From positions 1-52,089 of the forward strand of contig ONDR01000014.1 of the NCBI GenBank assembly GCA_900316675.1: 52,089 nucleotides of DNA, in the 5' to 3' direction. A program made the translations under genes and the position numbers. Below, piece after piece: positions 35,965 through 47,688 of the stretch (the stretch's first letter is position 1; each line of letters starts with the position of its first letter). The notes below the pieces were generated by a model, which did no database searches, was not told where the DNA came from, and worked only from the letters and a program-made list of their open reading frames with translations. The DNA is from an uncultured Bacteroidales bacterium. Its GTDB lineage: Bacteria; Bacteroidota; Bacteroidia; Bacteroidales; UBA932.

Positions 35965-37281
35965 TTATTTAAGCTCTCTGAATTTCTCTACTGAAATCTT
36001 CTTCTTGGTGGTAGAAATCACAGCCTTAACAGCGGTAAGAACTTTCTGGTCCTCTACGTTCTCCTCTATCTGACGCATCTGACGCTCGTCAGCCATGATG
36101 CGGTGAGCAGCCTCGTGAATCATTTCCTGGGGAACATTGCCCATGCCGTACATTGCATACTGATATGCAACGTAAGCCTCTGCAGCCTCGTGGATGTCCT
36201 TATCCTCTACCTTAAGGTCGTATTTCTTCATAAGGTACTCGCGTACAAGCTGCCAACGGAAGTCTGCAAGGAACATATCGAACTCTTTCTCAATGTCCTC
36301 CATGGTGAACTTGCCGTCGTTAACCTTGTACAGCCACCTCTTAAGGAAGGCCTCGGGAAGTTTGATGTCAGCCTTCTTTACAAGATAGTCACGAACGTCC
36401 TTGCCAAGACGGTAGTCAGCCTCCTGCTTGTAGTTCTCTGCAAGACGAGCCTCTACTGCCTTGTCAAATTCCTCTGCATTGTGAACGCTGTCCTTGCCAA
36501 AGAGACGGTCATAGGTTTCCTGGTTCTCTTCTGCGGGAACGAAGGTCTTAACGGTCTTGATTTCGGCCTTGAACTTAGGGTCGATGTTAGCAAGCTGGTC
36601 TTTGTTAACCTTGATCATGGCAGCACGGTCGGTCTCGTTGCTGAAGGCCTCGTTGATGTCGATGGTAAGCTTGGAACCCTTCTTGCAACCCACGAACTTG
36701 GCGTGAGCCTTGCCCTCTACGTTGCGAACGGCGATGTAAACATCCTCTGCGTTGATTTCACCGTTGGAAAGGTTGGCGATGACGAAGTCTTCCTCACCTG
36801 CAACCTCACCGTCCTGCATGGAACCGCTCTGCTTGAGCATGTTCTCCTTCATTTCCTTCTTTGCAACCTCTGTAACCTCGATGTTGTAAACGGGAACCTT
36901 GTCCTCTTTACCTACCTCGAAGGTGAGTTCAGGGGTCTGTGCAATGTCGAACTTGAAGGTGAAGGTGTTGCCGCTCTTCCAGTCGTTCTCCGGCTGGTCT
37001 TCGCTTGCCAGGGGCTCGCCAACCACGTGAATGTTGTTCTCTTTGATAAAGTTATTGAGGCTGTCAGAGATAACGTCGTTTACTGCCTCTGCGAGTGCCT
37101 GTTCTCCATAAACCCTCTGGATAAGGCTCATAGGAGCCATACCTTTTCTGAAACCTTTGAAATCTGCGTTGCGCTTGCGCTCTGCAAGCCTTTTCTTCTC
37201 TGCGGGCTGGTAATCTTCTGCCGCAATCTCCATTGTTACCTGATAGTTCAGGTCGTCGATCTGATTTTTAACGATGTTCAT
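35965..37281 (-). CDS. tig: Trigger factor
   Basis: The 438-residue ribosome-associated chaperone meets nascent chains at the exit tunnel. The N-terminal ribosome-binding domain includes [19 protein letters not shown] (residues about 41-59), the Bacteroidota version of the GFRxGxxP signature with Met in place of the usual Lys. The central PPIase-like region (about 150-245) is diverged and may not be an active isomerase. The C-terminal helical arms span about 260-430. It is the third gene of the gyrB-led operon, upstream of clpP. Confidence 0.95.
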   Translation of the reverse strand: MNIVKNQIDDLNYQVTMEIAAEDYQPAEKKRLAERKRNADFKGFRKGMAPMSLIQRVYGEQALAEAVNDVISDSLNNFIKENNIHVVGEPLASEDQPENDWKSGNTFTFKFDIAQTPELTFEVGKEDKVPVYNIEVTEVAKKEMKENMLKQSGSMQDGEVAGEEDFVIANLSNGEINAEDVYIAVRNVEGKAHAKFVGCKKGSKLTIDINEAFSNETDRAAMIKVNKDQLANIDPKFKAEIKTVKTFVPAEENQETYDRLFGKDSVHNAEEFDKAVEARLAENYKQEADYRLGKDVRDYLVKKADIKLPEAFLKRWLYKVNDGKFTMEDIEKEFDMFLADFRWQLVREYLMKKYDLKVEDKDIHEAAEAYVAYQYAMYGMGNVPQEMIHEAAHRIMADERQMRQIEENVEDQKVLTAVKAVISTTKKKISVEKFRELK

Positions 37282-37302
37282 AATTTATTGTTGATGTTAT
37301 TA

Positions 37303-39318
37303 TTATTTACTTGCCGGATAGACGATTCTTGCATGATAAAGCCTGCCAAGATAATCCTTCAGCACGGATTTAATTGTCACAAGTTCCTTTATGGTAAGCT
37401 TGCAGTTGTCAAGCTGACCGTCGTCCATCTTTGCCCTTACCATCTTCTCTACAAATGCTTCGAAAACCTCCGGGCTGTTTTCTTTAAGTGTGCGGGACGC
37501 CGCCTCTATGCTGTCGCAGAGCATGAGGATAGCCTGCTCCTTGGTCCAGGGTTTACGGCCCTTGTACATGAAGTCAGACTTGTTTGCAGGGTCACCGCCC
37601 TCGTTTACATATTTTGAATAGAAATATCCTGTGCAGGATACTCCGTGGTGAGTTTCAATAAACTCGCAAATAATTTGGGGCAGCTTGTACTTGCGGGCGA
37701 TTTCCAAACCGTCAGGTACGTGCCTCAGTATAGCCTCTGCGCTCTGCTTGGTAGTAAGGTTCTGGTGGTACTTGGCACCAAGGGTCTCGTTCTCTATGAA
37801 GCAAAGCGGATTGGCCATTTTGCCGATATCATGATACATAGCTCCGGCGCGTACCAAAGGCACATTTGCGTCAATGCTGCGTGCAACTGCATCTGCCATA
37901 TTCATGACTGCCAGGCTGTGCTGGAAGGTTCCGGGAGCCTTCAGTGACAGCTCCTGAAGCAACTTGTTGCTGGGGTCGCTGTATTCTTCAAGGCGGGAAG
38001 CGGACACCATGCCGAACATTCTTTCCATAAGGAAGATGAGCGGATAACCGGCCACCGGAAGGAAGGCGCCAAGCGCAAGGAAGATGATATGATCGGCAGA
38101 AAAGTCCCCTATCGTTCCCTCAATCAGCCTGAAGGCAATGTATGTCAGCATCATCGACGCAAAGACGCACAGGGCCATAATGAATTGATGCCAGCTCTTG
38201 GTAATGCGGTCAAAGGCGATGATGGTTACCGTACCGGCTACCAGATACACCATGTAAACCTCCCATCCGCCGGTAACGAACAGAGGGATGACCAGTAGTA
38301 CGATGCAGTATAGAAGGGCCACGAGGCTCTTTTTGAAATACGGCAGCAGATACAGGCAGAACAGGGTGAATGGTGCAATGAAAAGGTATGCTGTACGGGC
38401 ACGGCCTATCAGCAGCGAGCCTGTAAAAGCAAGTGCTATGATGAACAGCAGGTACAGGAACTTGGCCCGGTTTGCGAATACTGACGGATTGCAGTAAACT
38501 ATGGCCAGGAACACCATCACACAGAAGATGAAGGCAATCAGGCCATTGCCCAGCCAGAGCAAGAACCTGGGGCCTGAATAACCCACGCTGCGGCTGTATT
38601 CCGCCTTATAGGACTCCAGCAGCTGGTATGCCTTGGTAGAAATGGTTTCTCCGTGCTCTATAATCACCTGACCTGCAGAAATATAGCCCATGGTAGGAGA
38701 AACCGCCTCACTGCCCTTGTAGGACTGCAGCAGCATTTCTCCTTCCTGATCCCTTTTCAGATTGGGGGTAATAAGGTCATAGGCGCCACTCTTGTTCAGC
38801 TCCATGTCCAGGTTTACGGAAGAGGGATTCATGACGAACATCTTCTCGTACAGGGCATTGCAGGCCGATGTGGGAGTGTAGATTTCGGAGGCCACGCATT
38901 CTTCGTAATGCTTGTCCTTGCGGATCATTACAACCTTTACGTCGTGAGGAAGCTGGGAAGCATCGATAACACCGCGGCTGTAGATCTCAGAAATCAGTTC
39001 TACCAGCTGTCCGCGCATCTGCGGCTCTATAGTAAGCTTTTCAGCCTCTGTAAGAGCTTGCCTTACAACGTCGTGGTCGTATTTGTAGCAGAGCCTTGAT
39101 TCCGCAGAAACTGCACTCTTTTCTTCCTGAAGCTGGGATGCAGTCTTAAGGATTGGGAAATCAAAGTCAGCCGCAAGGGTCTCGTAGCGCCACTTTGCGC
39201 CTTTTTCGTACTCATAGTTGAACCGGGCTTTGCGCGGCAGGAGCATCAGGACCACTATGAAAAGCAGTCCCAACCAAAGGTAGATGCCCATATCTGACGG
39301 CAGCCGGATCTTTTTCAT
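37303..39318 (-). CDS. pgpH: 7TM-HD phosphohydrolase, PgpH-type c-di-AMP phosphodiesterase
   Basis: The 671-residue inner-membrane protein has an N-terminal helix (about 12-25), an extracytoplasmic 7TMR-HDED region (about 30-260), seven membrane helices (about 265-460) and a cytoplasmic HD domain (about 470-660). The HD signature MYHDIGKM and ETHHGVS metal positions are intact. PgpH degrades c-di-AMP in Listeria, and the same role is inferred here. It sits 16 bases after gyrB and 21 before tig, so second-messenger turnover is transcribed with topology and chaperone genes. Confidence 0.9.
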   Translation of the reverse strand: MKKIRLPSDMGIYLWLGLLFIVVLMLLPRKARFNYEYEKGAKWRYETLAADFDFPILKTASQLQEEKSAVSAESRLCYKYDHDVVRQALTEAEKLTIEPQMRGQLVELISEIYSRGVIDASQLPHDVKVVMIRKDKHYEECVASEIYTPTSACNALYEKMFVMNPSSVNLDMELNKSGAYDLITPNLKRDQEGEMLLQSYKGSEAVSPTMGYISAGQVIIEHGETISTKAYQLLESYKAEYSRSVGYSGPRFLLWLGNGLIAFIFCVMVFLAIVYCNPSVFANRAKFLYLLFIIALAFTGSLLIGRARTAYLFIAPFTLFCLYLLPYFKKSLVALLYCIVLLVIPLFVTGGWEVYMVYLVAGTVTIIAFDRITKSWHQFIMALCVFASMMLTYIAFRLIEGTIGDFSADHIIFLALGAFLPVAGYPLIFLMERMFGMVSASRLEEYSDPSNKLLQELSLKAPGTFQHSLAVMNMADAVARSIDANVPLVRAGAMYHDIGKMANPLCFIENETLGAKYHQNLTTKQSAEAILRHVPDGLEIARKYKLPQIICEFIETHHGVSCTGYFYSKYVNEGGDPANKSDFMYKGRKPWTKEQAILMLCDSIEAASRTLKENSPEVFEAFVEKMVRAKMDDGQLDNCKLTIKELVTIKSVLKDYLGRLYHARIVYPASK

Positions 39319-39334
39319 AAACTATGCGTCTACT

Positions 39335-41407
<2,073 letters not shown>

Positions 41408-41409
<2 letters not shown>

Positions 41410-41438
41410 AAAATACGAAGAAATTTCTTATTTACAAA
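41408..41438 (-). promoter_or_regulatory. Promoter of the gyrB-pgpH-tig-clpP-clpX operon
   Basis: On the minus strand TTTG (41435-41438), 19 bases and TATTTTTG (41408-41415) form a full consensus match, about 64 bases upstream of the gyrB ATG. Confidence 0.8.
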
Positions 41439-41472
41439 GTAAATAACCTCTTAAAAAGGTTTAAAAACCATT

Positions 41473-43347
41473 CTACATGTTAACGATGATACCCAACGTA
41501 GCATAAAGACCGGAAACCGGAACCAAAGTGTTGCTGTAGTACTTCTGGTTCAGCAGGTTGCTGATGCGGCCGTAAACTGTAACCATCCTGTCGACGGTAT
41601 ATTCACCGTTGATGCCAAGATCTACATAGCCGTTAATATACCCTTTGGACTTAATCTGTATTTTCTCCATGGTGGCAGCACCGGTATTAAAATTATACCT
41701 GAGCATCCCGGGGGTCATAGACTCTCCGTCAAATTCAGATTTTGAAGCAAATCTTGCAGAAATACCGCCGCGGATACGGCTCTTCCATGCGTACATAGCT
41801 TTAATCTCTGCAGTCACCTTTCTTGGCTTAAAGATTATGTTTGTAAAGTATTCCTCATTACTTCTCTTCCCTATTTTTACAGAAGGAGCCTTAAGATTCA
41901 AATTACCCTCAATATAAACAGGATTGCTGTCATAAATTAGATTTGCATTCAAATATGCCTCAGACAAGTCGTGGAAGCAAGTTTTTCTAATGTTATAAGG
42001 GAGTACGGTATAAGAATCAAATAATTCAGTCTGAGCCCTTTCCAATTCATAAAATACAGAACTGGAAACCTTACGATAGCCTGCTGAAACATCATACCTT
42101 AAGACTCTGAAGGCATTTCCTCTGAGTCCGGCCTTCAAATTGAAATGTTCCACCCCGTTATCAGTAATCTTGGGAAGGGAAAGATGGTCTACTTCCTTAA
42201 TCTGTTCCAAAGAGAAGAAATTATCTCCACCGGTTGCAGATGCATAGAACTCCATTTCGTCTTCAATGATTTGGCATGCAACATGGACATCCGGATAAAC
42301 AATCTGGCTCTTGTGGGGACTGTAAGGCATGCCATACCAAGTATAGTCAGACTTAATGATAGAACCTATCTTTAAACCAATGTTCAGCCTGAAACCATCG
42401 ACGTCAGTCAGATAGCGGGGAGCAATATGCCAGTTACCTACTTTAGCGCCTCCGGTATAAGAGGAAGTCTCAAAGTGGAAGCCAAGGCCTATTTTACTAT
42501 CCGTCAAGTTTTTAACCAAACTGCCATCTACTCCGTAGTGCACCATGTTAATCTTCTTTTCAAGCGCTTTAGAGCTTTCGCCTCCTATATTGAACGACAA
42601 AGCAACATTATAAGCAAAGTCGTCATTAATTGTCCCGCTCAAACCCAACAAGGATTCCAAAACATTAAAGGATGTAACCAAATTGTCCGCTCCGGTACGA
42701 GCATTCTTCATGCCATCCTTACCATGAATGCCCTTATAATTCGCATTGAAGAATAAACTGGAAGAAGAGAATGCAACTGCGCCATTTACTCCAACTTTCG
42801 TATAGGCATCATACCCCGTCCAATCTCTGTCCTTGACATGAGTAGCCGCAACATCCTCAGGGGTAATATCAGTTGCAACAGTAGTTCCGGAATTGTATGT
42901 TTGAACCGAATAGTCAGAGACCTTAAAATCACTTACACGGTATTTATACTTTCCAAAGTAGGAACGGTGGGTGGCGTAGATATTAATCTCTGTGTTCTTT
43001 CCTGTCTCCGGGGTATAGACAAAGTCCAGTTCCGGATGAAGGGTGTAGCCCAGACCGGCCTTTAAATACAGTTTTTTACCCCTGTAGGCGTCGGGGCGCG
43101 GCTGAAGGTCAAGCAGATAAGGCTTAAAGTCTCCGGTGCCCTTGAAGGCCCTGTCAAAGACAGAGTAATCAAAGTCAAGGTCAAAGCGCAGAAGGCTGTC
43201 CGGAACCGCCATCTGGGGAACAGGCTTAGGGGTAAGCTTAAGTGTGCTTTGGTAATTCCTTGAAACCTCTACTGTAGGGTCAATCTGTGCGCCGGCGACA
43301 AAGCCGAAGCCGGCAAAAACAACTATCGCTGCTAATACTTTTTTCAT
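41473..43347 (-). CDS. Outer-membrane beta-barrel protein paired with a TPR protein
   Basis: The 624-residue protein has a signal peptide ending FVAGAQ. The rest is rich in alternating amphipathic strands (KLYLKAGLGYTLHPELDFVY, RLNIGLKIGS, LNANLIYDSNPVYIEGNLNL in part) and ends VSGLYATLGIIVNM, as expected for an outer-membrane barrel. It lacks a recognisable TonB plug, so it is not a full TonB receptor, though some family members are labelled so. It starts 6 bases after a 988-residue TPR protein, and such a TPR-barrel pair recurs in Bacteroidota. The pair may form an envelope complex. Function unknown. Confidence 0.75.
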   Translation of the reverse strand: MKKVLAAIVVFAGFGFVAGAQIDPTVEVSRNYQSTLKLTPKPVPQMAVPDSLLRFDLDFDYSVFDRAFKGTGDFKPYLLDLQPRPDAYRGKKLYLKAGLGYTLHPELDFVYTPETGKNTEINIYATHRSYFGKYKYRVSDFKVSDYSVQTYNSGTTVATDITPEDVAATHVKDRDWTGYDAYTKVGVNGAVAFSSSSLFFNANYKGIHGKDGMKNARTGADNLVTSFNVLESLLGLSGTINDDFAYNVALSFNIGGESSKALEKKINMVHYGVDGSLVKNLTDSKIGLGFHFETSSYTGGAKVGNWHIAPRYLTDVDGFRLNIGLKIGSIIKSDYTWYGMPYSPHKSQIVYPDVHVACQIIEDEMEFYASATGGDNFFSLEQIKEVDHLSLPKITDNGVEHFNLKAGLRGNAFRVLRYDVSAGYRKVSSSVFYELERAQTELFDSYTVLPYNIRKTCFHDLSEAYLNANLIYDSNPVYIEGNLNLKAPSVKIGKRSNEEYFTNIIFKPRKVTAEIKAMYAWKSRIRGGISARFASKSEFDGESMTPGMLRYNFNTGAATMEKIQIKSKGYINGYVDLGINGEYTVDRMVTVYGRISNLLNQKYYSNTLVPVSGLYATLGIIVNM

Positions 43348-43353
43348 TTCCCT

Positions 43354-46320
43354 TTATTCACTTTTTGTTATTTCTTCAAGTTTTTCAAGACGCATCCGGA
43401 CAGCCTCCGGGATGTCGTCATCGGCACCGTATGCCGTGTAGCCGTCACGAAGGCTCTCAAATGTAGCCTTGGCCTGTGCAAACTCTTCCTGATCTGCAAA
43501 GCTGTCTCCCAGAACAAGGAAGGCCTTAGCCAGATAGTAGTCACTGGCGCTGCCGGCCTGTGCAAAGCCATAAACAAGATCCTGAACTTCCTGGAACTTG
43601 CCTCGGTCGTAAGCATCCTGAACCATTAGGAATTTAGCCTCGGCTCCATACAAAGTCTTGGTATCAGCGGCCAGCTCCTTGAAAATCTTAAACGCAGCAT
43701 CGCGCTGGCTGGTCTGATGCAAAGACTTAGCCTTCAGGTATTTAGCCTCTAACTTCTCTTCCTTGTCAGAGCTCTTGTCTGCAAGTACAAGGTCAGATGC
43801 GGCAATGCAGTCATCAAACTGACGGGCCTTGAAGGCAGACTCCATCATACCAAGTTTTGCGGTATGCAGATTCTCTTCAAACTTACCTATCCTGGACAGC
43901 AGTTCGTATGCCTTGTATGCGTCTGCAAAACGCTCCATTCCATACAGCAGGCGGCTCTGCTCTACAGCGGCAGCCTCGCGGTAAGAAGCACCTTCGTCAG
44001 CTAAAACAATATTGTAGGTATCAACTGCCATATCCTTATTATCCAGGTTGTTATAGCAGTTTGCAATATAATAGTCAACTGCGCTTGAATGATCGCTTTG
44101 CGGATATTTCTCTTTGAAAGACATCAGGCTTGAGAGGGCCTTTGTGTAATTACCGGCGATGAAGGTCTGCTCCGCTCCGGCAAACAGAATTCGCTCTTTG
44201 TCAGCCTCGCTGCGCTGTCCTTTGGGACCAAGAGTCTCTGTGTAGGCGACATATTCCTCGCTCTTGCCCATGGCCTGGTAAACGGATTCCATCGCCATCA
44301 GGGCATCTTCAGTAAACTGGGATTCCGGAAGCTCAGAAACCACCTTCTTGTAGTAAGCGGCGGCGTCTTCGTACTTCTTTTCGTTCACGGCAATCATGCC
44401 AAGGCCGATAAGGGACTGAGCGATGATGGTAGTATCTTTAGACTTGGATACCAGGTCTTTATAGCAGGCCGTAGCCTCTGAGTTCTTGTTAAGGGAAACG
44501 TAGGTGCGGCCAAGCTCGTACACAGACTCGTTGCGGTAAGGAACGTCTGCAGCCAGCCCCTTCGCCTTGGCAAGAAGCTTAAGTTTGGCGTCCTTCTTGC
44601 CTGCCAGGCCTTCTGACATGGCCTCCTGGTACAGGGCATAGGCATCGTCGTTGCTGCCGAATTCCTTAACTGCAGTGCCGTAAGTCTTGGCAGCCGCCGC
44701 ATAGTTTCTTAGAACGTAGTCACAGTCTCCCATACGGACAAGGGCATCGCGCCTTACGGACTTGTCCCCTGTGCCGATGTATTTCTGGAACCATCTGTGA
44801 GCCTGCTCCGGATTGTCTTCCCTTAGATAGGTGTAGGCAATATTGTAAGGCAGGGTCTTACCTTCCGAACGATTGTCCAGTGCGGAAATGTTGTAAAGGT
44901 CGTTGTAGATGCTGCGAGCCTGCTCCATGTCTCCGTCCCTGAAAGCAGCCTCTGCCATCCAGTAGCGGCTGAGCTGGTTCAGAGCACTGCGCTTGTCGGC
45001 GTAATAAGTAGTAGCCTTAAGGTAAGGAACAGCGTCCCTCCACGAGCCTCCGGCCATCAATTGATTGGCACGCAAATAGTTGGCTTTCATGTAGTTGTTA
45101 CGCTGGTCCTGGTTAAGCTCGTCTATCTTGTCGTATTCCTCTATCGCACGTGCATAATCCTTGTCGTACAGGGCGGCAAGGGCCATGTATTCGTAAATCA
45201 TCTCATTCTTTTCCTTTGCCGGATATTTGGCGATGTATTCGTTGAATACGGTAGGATCGTGGTTAAGGTCAAAGGCCAGCTTTGCTCCGTTGAACAGGGC
45301 GTCTTCCTTGATGACGGGGTCGAAGTCCAAAGCCGCAGCAGCCTTGAAGCAGCCCAGGGCGCTTACTTTATCTCCTGTCTTGATGTGGCTGTAGCCCATC
45401 TGGTATTCGGCAATCTGGCCAAGGCTGTCCGTGCGCTCCTTCATCATGTCAAAGTTGGTGATGGCGCCTTTGTAGTCCCCTGCCGCATACATGAGCGAGC
45501 CGGCATAGAACCAGTCGCTGCGGTCTTTGAGTGCTGATGACTGCTCTACCTTTGCAAAATACTCCTGTGCTTTTTGGGTATCCCCCATTACCAGGTATGA
45601 TTCAGAGATTATCCTGGCGATACTGGGCTTACGCTCCGGAGCAGCCTCTTTGTAGAGCTTTTCCGCATTGACTGTCAGGTATTTATAATCCTTGCTGCGG
45701 AAGCGGCAGTCTGCAATGTAGTAGTTGGATATTTCTGTGAAGCGGGGGTCCTTGCGGCTCTCGTTGAACCTTTCTTCAGCCTCTTTGAAACGGGATTTTT
45801 CGTACTGGATGTAGCCGGCCAGATATGCTCCTGCTGCATGGTAGTCGCTTCTGGGCAGACGGTCCAGCTTCTTTATGTAGTGCAATGCAGCTTCGCCGTC
45901 GCCGGTAGAATAGTGGCTATATGCAATCTTGAAAGCCTGTTCGCTCTTTTCCCTGTCTGACAGGGCGTCAGAGTTAAGTGCGGCAAGCAGCTTTTTAGCC
46001 TTTTCGTATTCGCCATCATCAAAGAGATTAAGTCCATGTTTATAGTCTATCATGGGCTGAAGTCCGGATGCCGGGTAGGCGTTGGCATAAGCTGCCATGG
46101 CAGCCTCATAGCCTTCCGCCTTCTGGCATACCAGGCTAAGCACATAGTAGCCCTGGCTTTCCTGGGTCTTCTGCTTTGCAAACAGGCTTGCCGCCTGTGA
46201 GTATAAACCCTTCTGGTACAAGGACTTAGCCGTAGCAAAATCATCCTGTTGGGCGTAGCCCGCCTGAGCTGCCATTGCCAAGGCCAGTGCCACCCCTATA
46301 ATCCTAAATTTTTTATTCAT
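43354..46320 (-). CDS. Large exported tetratricopeptide-repeat protein
   Basis: The 988-residue protein has a signal peptide (residues 1-23, ending AGYAQ). Almost the whole chain is helical TPR-type repeats, with patterns such as LYQKGLYSQAASLFAKQK, YDEGEYEKAKKLL-like and AAAYYKKVVSELPESQFTEDAL. It is acidic and Ala/Glu/Lys-rich, with no enzyme motif. Such periplasmic TPR scaffolds bring envelope proteins together. It lies 6 bases upstream of the barrel gene, and the two likely form one transcript from the divergent region shared with ftsE. The specific partner is unknown. Confidence 0.85.
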   Translation of the reverse strand: MNKKFRIIGVALALAMAAQAGYAQQDDFATAKSLYQKGLYSQAASLFAKQKTQESQGYYVLSLVCQKAEGYEAAMAAYANAYPASGLQPMIDYKHGLNLFDDGEYEKAKKLLAALNSDALSDREKSEQAFKIAYSHYSTGDGEAALHYIKKLDRLPRSDYHAAGAYLAGYIQYEKSRFKEAEERFNESRKDPRFTEISNYYIADCRFRSKDYKYLTVNAEKLYKEAAPERKPSIARIISESYLVMGDTQKAQEYFAKVEQSSALKDRSDWFYAGSLMYAAGDYKGAITNFDMMKERTDSLGQIAEYQMGYSHIKTGDKVSALGCFKAAAALDFDPVIKEDALFNGAKLAFDLNHDPTVFNEYIAKYPAKEKNEMIYEYMALAALYDKDYARAIEEYDKIDELNQDQRNNYMKANYLRANQLMAGGSWRDAVPYLKATTYYADKRSALNQLSRYWMAEAAFRDGDMEQARSIYNDLYNISALDNRSEGKTLPYNIAYTYLREDNPEQAHRWFQKYIGTGDKSVRRDALVRMGDCDYVLRNYAAAAKTYGTAVKEFGSNDDAYALYQEAMSEGLAGKKDAKLKLLAKAKGLAADVPYRNESVYELGRTYVSLNKNSEATACYKDLVSKSKDTTIIAQSLIGLGMIAVNEKKYEDAAAYYKKVVSELPESQFTEDALMAMESVYQAMGKSEEYVAYTETLGPKGQRSEADKERILFAGAEQTFIAGNYTKALSSLMSFKEKYPQSDHSSAVDYYIANCYNNLDNKDMAVDTYNIVLADEGASYREAAAVEQSRLLYGMERFADAYKAYELLSRIGKFEENLHTAKLGMMESAFKARQFDDCIAASDLVLADKSSDKEEKLEAKYLKAKSLHQTSQRDAAFKIFKELAADTKTLYGAEAKFLMVQDAYDRGKFQEVQDLVYGFAQAGSASDYYLAKAFLVLGDSFADQEEFAQAKATFESLRDGYTAYGADDDIPEAVRMRLEKLEEITKSE

Positions 46321-46342
46321 ATTCAGTTCCTATATTATCCTA

Positions 46343-46370
46343 CAAATTTACAAAAAAATCACTATATTTG
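46343..46370. promoter_or_regulatory. Divergent -7 elements of the TPR gene and ftsE
   Basis: Minus-strand TAAATTTG (46343-46350) and plus-strand TATATTTG (46363-46370) are perfect -7 matches in the 77-base divergent gap. Neither has a clear TTG at -33. Confidence 0.55.
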
Positions 46371-46397
46371 TAAGCAATTGGAACAAAAAAGAAAGAA

Positions 46398-47078
46398 ATG
46401 GACAGCAATACTCAGGAGCCTGTAATCAGCTTTAAGGATGCGAATATCATAAACGGGGAATCAACCGTCATTTACGGAATGAACATGGAAGTTTATCCCG
46501 GGGATTTTGTTTACATCGTAGGCAAAGTAGGAACGGGAAAAACCTCTATCATCCGTACCATCATTGCAGAAAATAAGCTAGGAAAAGGCTCTGCCAACGT
46601 ATGCGGCTTCGACATAACAAAACTCACCCAGAAACAGATACCAATGCTGCGCCGCTCCATGGGCGTTGTATTCCAGGACTTCCAACTGCTGATGGACCGC
46701 AGCGTAGAAGACAACCTGTCCTTCGTCCTTAAGGCTACCGGCTGGAAGGAAGAAGACAAGATTGCAGCCCGTATCAAAGAGGTTCTGGAAGATGTCGGAA
46801 TGGAAAAGAAGGCCCACAAGATGCCACACCAGCTTTCCGGCGGAGAGCAGCAGCGCATCGCCATCGCCCGCGCCCTGCTTAACAAGCCGAAAGTGATTAT
46901 TGCTGACGAGCCTACCGGCAACCTTGACAGCGAGACAGCTGACGGCATCATGCACCTGCTTTCAGAAATCAACAAAGAAGGCACGGCCATAGTTATGGTT
47001 ACCCATAACAAAGAGATCTTCGACAACTATCCCGGCCGTGTAATGGTCTGCAGAGATGAGACTTGCGCAGAGATATAA
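46398..47078 (+). CDS. ftsE: Cell-division ATP-binding protein FtsE
   Basis: The 226-residue ABC-type ATPase has Walker [10 protein letters not shown] (42-50), signature [15 protein letters not shown] (about 145-159) and Walker B VIIADEP (about 169-175). The sequence pattern (GEFVYIVG-like start, [14 protein letters not shown] end) is FtsE rather than LolD. FtsE normally pairs with the membrane protein FtsX to activate cell-wall hydrolases at the septum. No ftsX lies next to it here, so the partner is encoded elsewhere. The gene overlaps the nth start by 23 bases. Confidence 0.88.
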   Translation: MDSNTQEPVISFKDANIINGESTVIYGMNMEVYPGDFVYIVGKVGTGKTSIIRTIIAENKLGKGSANVCGFDITKLTQKQIPMLRRSMGVVFQDFQLLMDRSVEDNLSFVLKATGWKEEDKIAARIKEVLEDVGMEKKAHKMPHQLSGGEQQRIAIARALLNKPKVIIADEPTGNLDSETADGIMHLLSEINKEGTAIVMVTHNKEIFDNYPGRVMVCRDETCAEI

Positions 47079-47688
47079 GGGCATTCTGGACTGGTTCAGG
47101 GTTAACGTTCCCGCTCCTAAGAGCGAGCTTCACTTTGACTCCCCCTTCCAGCTGCTGACGGCCGTCATCCTGTCCGCACAATGCACTGACAAAAGGGTGA
47201 ACATGGTCACCCCCGCCCTGTTCGAAGCCTTCCCCGACGCCGCCACAATGGCAGCCGCATCGGAAGAAGAGATCCTCTCCCATATCAAAAGCATATCCTA
47301 CCCCAACAGCAAGGCCGCCCATCTTAAGGGCATGGCCCAGGCGCTCATTGCCAACTTCGGCGGCCAGGTTCCGGAAGACCGCGATGCGATGCGCACCCTC
47401 CCGGGCGTCGGACTTAAAACCGCAAATGTCGTTGCATCAATTATTTACGACAAGCCCGTAATTGCCGTAGATACCCACATTTTCAGGCTGGCTCACCGCC
47501 TTGGGCTTTCAGAAGCAAAAACCCCGGACAAAGTCAGCGCAGACCTGGAAAAAAATATCCCCGCAAAGGACCGTCCCACAGCTCATCACTGGTTCATCCT
47601 TCACGGGAGATATATCTGTACCGCTCGCAATCCAAAATGCACGGATTGCGGTCTTAAAGAGTGGTGTAAGTTCTATTTGTCAAAGTAA
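47056..47688 (+). CDS. nth: Endonuclease III
   Basis: The 210-residue bifunctional DNA glycosylase/AP lyase removes oxidised pyrimidines. The helix-hairpin-helix LPGVGLKTANVV contains catalytic K121, and D139 lies in VDTHIFRLAHRLG. The 4Fe-4S cluster has C188, C195, C198 and C204 in perfect C-x6-C-x2-C-x5-C spacing. All four functional positions are one residue beyond the E. coli numbering, which supports the chosen start despite its overlap of 23 bases with ftsE. The 3' end overlaps the convergent CBM9-like gene by 16 bases. Confidence 0.96.
   Translation: MRLAQRYKGILDWFRVNVPAPKSELHFDSPFQLLTAVILSAQCTDKRVNMVTPALFEAFPDAATMAAASEEEILSHIKSISYPNSKAAHLKGMAQALIANFGGQVPEDRDAMRTLPGVGLKTANVVASIIYDKPVIAVDTHIFRLAHRLGLSEAKTPDKVSADLEKNIPAKDRPTAHHWFILHGRYICTARNPKCTDCGLKEWCKFYLSK

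Noticed and set aside
36103..37617. Long open frame of 504 codons on the plus strand across tig and the 3' part of pgpH
   Set aside because: It is antisense to two well-recognised genes, and the translation is rich in Leu, Val and Cys from reverse-complemented codons with no family signature.
41447..41472. Possible terminator after the barrel gene (GGTTT/AAACC then T-run on minus strand)
   Set aside because: Stem of only 4-5 AT-rich pairs with almost no loop; too weak to support.
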